64,000 bases of DNA from Onchidella celtica (taxonomy: Eukaryota > Mollusca > Gastropoda > Systellommatophora > Onchidiidae), in the NCBI GenBank assembly GCA_963931925.1, contig OZ007569.1, forward strand, positions 70,060,920-70,124,919, read 5' to 3'. A program made the translations under genes and the position numbers. Of the stretch, positions 55,947-64,000 are shown piece by piece. Below the pieces are notes generated by a model that was not told where the DNA came from, ran no database searches, and saw only the letters and a program-made list of their open reading frames with translations. Positions within the stretch are counted from its first letter, which is position 1. Each line of letters opens with the position of its first letter.

Positions 55947-56722
55947 AACGGCTGGCTACGTTCAGTACATAGAATATTTTGTTAGAACGGCTGGCTACGT
56001 TCAGTACATAGAATATTTTATGTTAGAACGGCTGGCTACGTTCAGTACATAGAATATTTTATGTTAGAACGGCTGGCTACGTTCAGTACATATAATATTT
56101 TATGTTAGAACGGCTGGCTACGTTCAGTACATATAATATTTTATGTTAGAACGGCTGGCTACGTTCAGTACATATAATATTTTATGTTAGAACGGCTGGC
56201 TACGTTCAGGACATATAATATTTTATGTTAGAACGGCTGGCTACGTTCAGTACATAGAATATTTTATGTTAGAACGGCTGGCTACGTTCAGTACATATAA
56301 TATTTTATGTTAGAACGGCTGGCTACGTTCAGTACATAGAATATTTTATGTTAGAACGGTTGGCTACGTTCAGTACATAGAATATTTTATGTTAGAACGG
56401 CTGGCTACGTTCAGTACATAGAATATTTTAATATGTTAGAACGGTTGGCTACATTCAATACATAGAATATTTATGTTAGAACGACTGGCTACATTCAGTA
56501 CATAGAATATTTATGTTAGAACGGCTGGCTACATTTCAGTACATAGAATATTTATGTTAGAACGGCTGTCTACATTCAGTACATAGAATATTTATGTTAG
56601 AACGGCTGGCTACATTCAGTACATAGAATATTTATGTTAGAACGGCTGGCTACATTCAGTACATAGAATATTTTATGTTAGAACGGTTGGCTAAATTCAG
56701 TACATAGAATATTTATGTTAGG
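55947..56722. repeat. 41-bp minisatellite, about 19 units, graded divergence
   Basis: Unit AACGGCTGGCTACGTTCAGT, ACATAGAATATTTTATGTTA, G. The left dozen units are nearly uniform (ATAG/ATAT variants). From about 56430 units become shorter (ATTTATG for ATTTTATG) and change to CTACATTCA and GGTTGG. Confidence 0.95.
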
Positions 56723-56729
56723 CTACTTT

Positions 56730-57535
56730 GAAAACAGCATCCTAAACTCTCAAGTATTCGCGATTCAGCATTCAGGTAAATGCCCGCCGATCGATTTGAC
56801 AAGATTCATACATCATACATGGTGTTTCTTTGTTAAACCAGGTTGATATTTGGCAATTTTGTCCTGTTTTACACATTTTGGGACACTGAAATAATTTGAC
56901 ATTAAACTTTTGCCCTACCGCTTGGTGGACAGAATTCCTAGACTACATGTCGAGGGGCGCGTGGTGAACTGTCGTATCTTGATTTTTACACATTTTTCAG
57001 AAGAAGCAAAAAAAAACTAAATAACATTTTCAAATTCTTTGTAATAATAATACTACATAGCAAATACATAACATTTCATTCTTTGTAGACTTCCTAGTTA
57101 CGGTATTTAAAAAACGGGAAAAAAAACCCCAACGTTATTGAACTTAAACACTTCGGTTTCAGAATGTATAACAACTTGTAATAATCGGCGGGCTGTCAGG
57201 GGCTACGAACGTGGCAAATATCTCAATTATTGAAAAATGTTGAGTTACGGTAGTTTACCATGCTGCCCACGGACGCAGTGCTGTGTATGATTGGATAAAC
57301 AACTTTAGTATTTTCGCTTTGTTGATTCTATAGCAACGAGATTTTGTTCGTGACCGGTCGTAAAAGTCTTTCTGTAAGTATACATAGTATCAGTTTCTTC
57401 CTGCTCACAATAGAGAAATGGAAGGACTCAAAAAATGGTTTGAAATTGCCCTGTCATTTATTCTTGCAATGTTCAAAAGAAGTAGCACGAGCACGCGGAA
57501 TTTCTTGAGCAAGATATATCTGAAAAGCTTGGGTC
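56730..57535. other. unannotated DNA
   Basis: An ORF from 57418 (MEGLKKWFEIALSFILAMFK...) runs into a GA microsatellite. It has a hydrophobic stretch but no recognised domain, so I do not call it. Confidence 0.35.
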
Positions 57536-57537
57536 TC

Positions 57538-57540
<3 letters not shown>

Positions 57541-57576
<36 letters not shown>

Positions 57577-57646
57577 GAGAGAGGGAGAGAGAGAGAGAGA
57601 GTGGGTGAAAGAGAGAGAGAGAGACAAGAGAGAGAGAGAGAGAGGA

Positions 57647-57715
<69 letters not shown>

Positions 57716-57740
57716 TGAGAGAAAGAGAGTGAGTGAGTGA
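57541..57740. repeat. GA-rich microsatellite
   Basis: Imperfect GA repeats over about 200 bases. Confidence 0.95.
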
Positions 57741-57744
57741 GTTG

Positions 57745-59575
57745 TTACTACATGTATTTCAACGTAAAGCACCATGTAGAGACAGGCACTATAATACTAA
57801 TACTACTAATAGATGTACTCCATTAGAATTATTATGACCTGCGACTGCTCCCCAACAATACCTCTCTCTATATAATAATACACAAATTATTAAGTTATCA
57901 CTAACGTTTCCAGTACAACCGCGGCAGCCACAATAAAAGTACACAAAGTGAACGAGAACTGGGTAACAGCGGGAGAACTGAAACGCACTCTATGATATTT
58001 TCCAACTATTGTTTTTCTTGTTCTTTCAGCTGCTCGCTGTTGCTGTTGTTGACCACAACTTTGAGCTCTTTTCACTGACCATAGATGACATGGTCACCCA
58101 AAAAAGTAAAATACGAAAGTAAAAAGAGGATTGGTTCCATTTCAAGGCCAAATATTTGCAAAAGAAACAGTATTTCATTTTCAGTATCATCTTGGCACTA
58201 TAGCATGAATGACACTTTTTTTTTCCCTCTAACGTGACCTGCAGTGTACACGACCAGCTACAATCTCCGACAATCGGACACGCCATTAGCTATCCAGTTA
58301 CTGTTCTGATTAAACTGGTTTGATTACTCACGTGTAATTACGATGGTGAGAAAACAGTATTTGTACTTATTCAGTGATATTGTTAATTTTTTTTTCTATT
58401 TGTATGCTCTGCTCGCCACCTGTGCAGGGCATAACAGATATAATCAGCATTAAGTAATCGATATCGTTCCATTTCTAACCGTTCAATCAAATCAGATGAG
58501 GTGTTTTATGCATAATTCAATTTATCATTGAAATCTCAACAAAAGGATAATTAATATTTATGAGTAATTCACACAAACTTGAGTCCGTGTATTGATCAAA
58601 TTTGTTTGATGTCTTTCAGCAAAGAGTGCTTGATACGACCGTTTCACTTCTTAATGCGTTTGATGGTCGTACGGTGAAGTTTCATAACTTGGCAGTTAGA
58701 ACTTCCCAGATTTTTTAACTGTGTCGGGCTCAAGAATTGACGCGGCTTGTAGCCCCACCACGACTCGCGGCCTGCCGATATTTATTTTAGGAGGGCTCAT
58801 GATATTCATTATTTAGGCCAGGCTGCTCTTCCACTTTTGGGCTTTGTTCAAATCAAATATTAAGAGTTCTAAGACATTTAAAACTGTGCGTCACAACTGT
58901 AGTCAAGGAACGGGGAACTCTAATAACGTAAGGTTACCATAAGACAAAGATTTAAATTAGAGAGCTTGAAAAGCCAAACCCGCGTATTTTATCATTAATA
59001 TTTTACCACTAACGCCATGTTACTCTAATGGAAACTTGCCGTTCAGTTGGCTACACATTTTCCATCTCCTTTTATTTCTGTAGCTGTTCATGTTCGCCTT
59101 AAGAATAATTGATTACGGATTTTCAGTGAAGGATTTTCAGGCTTTGTCTCCGGTCTTTGTCCCTGATTTATTTTGGCGGAGATTTCACTTTGGGCGGCAA
59201 TGAAATTTTGCAAACCTCTTGCCATGGACAGACTGTAATTATTTGATATTAATTTAGTTCATTTACTGTCAGAACTGATGAATTTTGAAAATTACAACAA
59301 AAGAAAATGGCGGTTTGCCAGTGCCGGGAAACCTACATACAATAACAAATTGGCCACCTGGACATCGCCCTGAGCTACAGGTCGGCATATTTAGACCATT
59401 CAATGTTGCTAATTACACTGGAGAAACAGAATGCTATTTCTAGCTAGACTTACAGATACGTGAGTGGAGCTTGCAGTCTACATACGACTGGATGACGTCG
59501 GAGATAATGATAATTTGACCCAGTAGTACATGTCAGTGGTCTTTGGTAAATTGTGAGCAGTTTTATTTAATTATA
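57745..59575. other. unannotated DNA, no coding region seen
   Basis: No gene or known element. Sequence at 58740-59230 is non-repetitive. Confidence 0.4.
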
Positions 59576-59579
59576 GTGT

Positions 59580-59935
59580 TTTGGCAATACCTAAGGGAAA
59601 TGTTTGTTTTGGCAGTATTAATGGGAAATGTTTGTTTTGGCAGTATTAATGGGAAATGTTTGTTTTGGCCGTATTAATGGGAAATGTTTGTTTTGGCAGT
59701 ATTAATGGGAAATGTTTGTTTGGCAGTATTAATGGCCAGAATGTTCGTTGTTTTGGTATTAATGGCCAGAAAATTAGCTGTTTTGGCAATATTAATATGG
59801 GAATAAAGTTAGTGGTTTTGGTAGTATTAATGGCCAGAAAGTTTATTGTATTTGGCAGAATCAATGACCGGAAAGTTAGTTGCTTTGGCAGTATTAATAG
59901 CCAGAAATTAGTTGTATTGGCAGTATTATTTTATT
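59580..59935. repeat. 28-bp minisatellite drifting to longer variants
   Basis: GGCAGTATTAATGGGAAATG with TTTGTTTT is repeated five times (59580-59730), followed by variants with AATGGCCAGAAAGTTAGTTG. About eleven units in all. Confidence 0.9.
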
Positions 59936-59939
59936 AATG

Positions 59940-60490
59940 CAGAAGATTAGTTCTATTCGGTATATTTTCTTCATGTTACAGGCGAATCAGTTTTTTTTCT
60001 CCTTTTAAGTTTTGGCCAATCTTTGATGTTTGAAGAAATAAAATAATACAAACGACATTATGTTTAGTTGTCAAACTTGTCAAAACAACCACATCAACAA
60101 CAACAACAGTATTTTGTGAGGTCCAGGCCAGAACTAGAAAACGCCGTAGTTTAACTTGAAGTCTGCCGCTGACGACACCCCAGGGAGGGGATCTAGAGGA
60201 GAGCAAAATGTCAAAACAGAACACGAGTCCAGTATTTATCACATTTTGTGCTAATTATTCACCTTCTGTATAGACCGCGGGAGTTCACGCTCGTGGAAAC
60301 TTCGGGTGGTTATTGAAAAAAAAAAAGTATATGATGTTAGTCACCAAAACATCTCTCTCATGATCTGTTCAAGTCCAGTGTGTGACCAACAAAGGGTTCT
60401 GTTGCTAAAAACAAAGGACGCCCTTCGTGGCTGCGTTGCCCGTCCTTGGGATTTTCTTCAAGATGTTGGGATTTTGGCATTCTTTTTTCT
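59940..60490. other. unannotated DNA
   Basis: No gene recognised. Confidence 0.4.
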
Positions 60491-60491
60491 T

Positions 60492-60571
60492 TTTTTCTTT
60501 CTTTCAGTTTTTCTTTCTTCTCTTTATCTCTTCCTCTCTTTCTGTCTCACTCTCTTTCTGTCTCTCTCTCT

Positions 60572-60644
<73 letters not shown>

Positions 60645-60665
60645 AGCTCTCTCTCTCTGTATCTC
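60492..60665. repeat. CT-rich microsatellite
   Basis: TTTCTTTC grading into nearly pure CT with C runs. Confidence 0.95.
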
Positions 60666-60669
60666 TAGG

Positions 60670-61600
60670 GCGAACATTTTAAACATTGGTTATGAGAAAG
60701 GAAATGTCTACATAATTATTCCAACTGTTGGGTCCTGCACAAATCTCTGATGTTGACACTGACAGTTTGGGCCTTTTGTTTTTGTTATTGTTTCTGTTTA
60801 ACCAGTATACAAATACCTGGTGTTCCATGCTTGGAATATTTCATGTGGTGCCCAGTGAATGAATGGTGTACATTTGGAGCACTTTCTGATTAATTTTATC
60901 AATGAACAATTTTGGGCGACAAATAGTTCCATTTTTGTAATCATTTCAGTACCTTTTAGGCCAGTAAGTTTCAGAATTTTCAGATAAAGCAGTCCATATC
61001 GAGGGCTGTATAGGATTAACCAATCCATGTACACTGTGAAACATGAGATGCTATTCTGTGCTTCACTGAGAGATACACTCTTCTCTCTTTCTTTGAATCT
61101 TGTAAAAGCGAAGGTCTAATGACAGAATTTCATAAGACAGGCCCTTCAAGAGCAATTATTTTAGACTCTCAAAGGAGTCCGCTCTTTACATGTCATCGTC
61201 ACCTTCTCTTCTCCTAGAGCAGCTTGTGTGAGGCTTAAGGTTCCATGATGTTCCGTTCCCCCTGTAGCTAATGACATGTACGCCTAATGACTAGCAGCTA
61301 TTATTTTGTAGTCCTCAGAATGCTTGATGAAAGCGGAGAGTTATTATCATTACTAATGACACAAGTCCGTATAGCGTACACGGGGTTCCATGGGCCTTGG
61401 GTTTTTAATGTGTGACGACAGGAACACATCAATAATCTGGCTGTAGTGATTAATGCTTGGGAGTGTGTCATGAGGAGACCAGTGACATTTTAGTTAAGTT
61501 TTGATGTATAAAATATCATGTTTTATTTGGTAACGACTCCTTTGCTTTCATCTACTGGTCTAAAATTTTTGGGTATCTGATCGGCTTTGGCAAGCAATTT
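60670..61600. other. unannotated DNA, no coding region seen
   Basis: No gene or known element. Several TAATGA/ATTA motifs occur at 61260-61460. Confidence 0.4.
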
Positions 61601-61610
61601 ATGGGCCACA

Positions 61611-61764
61611 CAGAGCCGTCTTAATGCATGGGCACATTGGGCAGTTGCCTAGGGCCCCCAAGGTTGTTTTTTTTTTGGGGGGGGGGGCCCATGCAAGCAA
61701 ATTTATGAATAGACATGTAAGGGGCAGGCCGCAGCCTATTGTTTTGCCCAGGAAGACGGCCCTG
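61611..61764. mobile_element. hAT-type MITE, 154 bp
   Basis: Ends CAGAGCCGTCTT (61611-61622) and AAGACGGCCCTG (61753-61764) are inverted repeats with one mismatch. GGGCCACA flanks both sides exactly (61603-61610 and 61765-61772). A CAG start and an 8-bp duplication identify a hAT derivative. The inside has T and G homopolymer runs (about 61667-61688) and no coding capacity. Confidence 0.9.
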
Positions 61765-61774
61765 GGGCCACACA

Positions 61775-62680
61775 TAAACTTGTTTAATATTTTGGTATGA
61801 TTTTTGTTAGGTCAGTTAGTCCGTTCTCACAATATGGACAAGGAACACGCTGAACATGTTAAAGTGCAGAGAATACAATCACCGCCTTGATCCAACAACG
61901 CTATTGGAATAAAAGTGACCCCGCTTTTAGAATGAGAGTGACACACTGGATGGAAATTACACGGCCTTGAAAATAAAGAAATTCCCCTCGTTCCATACGA
62001 GGGCAGTAATAGGGCATATATCACAAAATATCTTTGAAAGTACCACACAGGCCATTACTGATCCATGTATCGCCCGGCATCTTCGTTTAGTCGCTAGTGA
62101 TCGTAAAACAACCGTGCACGTCGGTTCTATTAGTGAAGTATGGCCATTAAAAAAAAAAATTTTTTTGGCCATTAGATTGCATGTGATGTATGTAGAGATA
62201 ATTTATTTATATCTTCTGACATTAATCTTATGACTCATGACACGGAGTCTTCAGAGATTAAACTTCGTTCATCAATTCCTAATGTAACTTTGATTTAGAA
62301 TTATACGAAAATGCTTGAGATCCTCATGGCAATCCGCACCCCACGTCTCCACCTTTGAGAACGGCTGTACTTAATAGGCATTAAATGGTAGTGAAAGGTA
62401 TGCCAGGTTACAGCTGGGTTGACGGGCGGGGACAAACATAATCACTGCTGGAGCAGGGCTGTGGTAATGGAAAGTGTGCCATTAGCGGCTCCGTGTGGTG
62501 GTGAGTACAGGTCTTGCCAGGCTTGGTCATGACGTACTATTTTGCATCAGTCAGTATGAACGCACATGGGTGTTTGTGTATTTAGGCACTGATAATCTGT
62601 ATATTTATTATCATATCACGTCACCATCAGGAGAAGCGTGGGAGATAATTAGCCTGGTTGTGTTTTCTCGTTCCAGCCCC
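61775..62680. other. unannotated DNA, no coding region seen
   Basis: No gene or known element. Confidence 0.4.
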
Positions 62681-62681
62681 T

Positions 62682-62841
62682 TCTCTCTGTCTATCTCCCC
62701 TTTCTTCTTTTCCTTTTCGGTATCTGTTTTTTCTCTATCTTTGTCTTTCTCTCCATCTGTCTATGATTATCGCTTTCTGTGTGTCTGTCTCTTTCTCTCT
62801 GTGTCTTTTTCTTTCTCTCTACTCCTTCTTTCCTAGTCCTT

Positions 62842-62881
<40 letters not shown>

Positions 62882-62925
62882 ACTCTCTCTCTCTCACTCA
62901 CTCTTTCTTTCTTTCTGTTCCCCTC
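62682..62925. repeat. CT-rich microsatellite
   Basis: Imperfect CT/CTTT repeats, purest at 62846-62900. Confidence 0.9.
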
Positions 62926-62929
62926 TCAG

Positions 62930-64000
62930 TGTAAAGATCAAAAAATATATTTTTGTCCTGGTTCAAAGTAACAGACAAGTCACCCAGCAGATTTTGTAGT
63001 ATAAGTAGTTCATGACACCCATGTCCAAATTTGATCTTTGGTATTTGAAGTACCGGTACTTAATTTGTTGATCAGAAAATCACAGCTACTGGTGTTGCCG
63101 AGTGACTCTACAAAGTGACGTGTTACCATCGCCCCCACAGGGCTACTATGTTGTGCAGTGTCACACAGAAAGTGCGTGTTTTAGGACAATAAATTGTGAC
63201 AAGACCGTGTCTTGCTCGAGACTTCAAGTCCCTTGCTTACCACCATTAACCTAATCAGCGCCAAATTGGCCGAGTCCGCCAGACTTCATCAGTGACCACT
63301 CTGTGTACAGGACACCAAACTTTCGGGCCCCTGATTGGTCAGTTCACTATTGGCATTGATCTCCCCTTGGCCCTTTACATCAGTCCGGGGGACACGGGGC
63401 GAGAGTGCCGAGTTGTTTCCCCTTACCTGACATGGCGGTGTCTGAGCACCGTTAGCTTTTCATTATCTGTTCATGTATGAGAGACAGTTTGGGTGGATGA
63501 CCTTACATCATATTTCTATGACAAAGTTGTTCGTGACTGTTACCGTTACGGTAATAACATAATGGCCAAAGTCATGTTTTGGTGTTTTAAAAAAAATCTT
63601 AGAAAACTGTTTACTTCGAATATAGTGGTAGCTGTTGTTAGGGAAGCGTAGTATTTTACATAGAAAGCTGTAACTGAACAGTGAACACAACTCAGTATTT
63701 TCTTTATTTGGTTTTGTAATTTGTCTGCGCTCCCCTAAAAACAGTCTAAAATTGTGATTTTGGTGGATGTGGGTTTTTCCTTTAAAAACTCATAAGTCAA
63801 CAAAACAAAACAATGTAACTGTTGAAGGACACAACGTGATTGTTTGATTAAGATGAGCATTTTACGTCAAAACACCAAAAAAAAAAACAAGAAAATGACT
63901 TGGGCAATGGGCTTCACCAATTTTACCAAAAATTTCCAAATTCTGTGCTTAGTGAGACAAACATTGCATTTCGTACTAGGCAGTTGATATGAGCAGTCTG
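62930..64000. other. unannotated DNA, no coding region seen
   Basis: No gene or known element. Sequence at 63100-63480 is GC-richer and unique-looking. Confidence 0.4.

Noticed and set aside
57418-57732. An ORF starting MEGLKKWFEIALSFILAMF with a hydrophobic segment
   Set aside because: After about 40 codons it is pure GA microsatellite (Arg-Glu repeats); the non-repeat part is too short to support.

Overview
This is a 64 kb stretch of animal nuclear DNA in which I recognise no intact host protein-coding gene. It is made of transposable elements, minisatellites, CT/GA microsatellites and unannotated AT-rich DNA. The tRNA-derived SINEs, CR1/L2-type LINE, mariner, hAT, Helitron, TTAA MITEs and LTR remnants, with many long poly-G/poly-C tracts, fit a lophotrochozoan genome. 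A marine mollusc, probably a gastropod, is my guess, but no host gene confirms it.

Layout. 1-11 kb: an A/G-rich degenerate array broken by SINEs; a decayed mariner transposase (4.85-6.13 kb) split by a SINE; and a LINE 3' fragment (9.19-10.24 kb) split by a deleted hAT element carrying a hAT dimerisation-domain ORF. Two TTAA-flanked MITEs then lie side by side (10.69-11.11 kb). 11.9-18.4 kb: the most interesting part. A SINE (own target duplication TTTGTGAA) is interrupted by a 5461-bp element with perfect 34-bp terminal inverted repeats and a 9-bp target duplication. Just inside its right end are a promoter-like segment and a frameshifted but recognisable THAP zinc-finger exon, so I read it as a decayed relative of P-type or other THAP-bearing DNA transposons. 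It also contains a 1381-bp solo LTR (TSD CAAAT), a 38-bp minisatellite and AGATCT-rich satellite arrays. A second THAP-like start lies about 0.5 kb outside it.

19-33 kb: fold-back repeats, a 436-bp non-autonomous Helitron, a 5'-truncated CR1/L2-type LINE whose reverse transcriptase is open apart from one visible stop codon, Penelope-like inverted pairs, another TTAA MITE, and a GC-richer island (31.5-32.6 kb) that is either a promoter plus first exon or a degraded LTR element. 34-42 kb: minisatellites with units of 66, 33 and 75 bp; a SINE sits inside the first 66-bp unit. 42-53 kb: GA microsatellites, LINE tails and SINE copies, one with an internal 49-bp minisatellite. 53-64 kb: mostly unannotated DNA with 41-bp and 28-bp minisatellites and one hAT MITE with a perfect 8-bp TSD.

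The genes do not form a pathway. The window records successive insertions, with at least four nested events supported by target-site duplications. Positions come from reading the sequence by eye; family assignments rest on motifs, not database searches.
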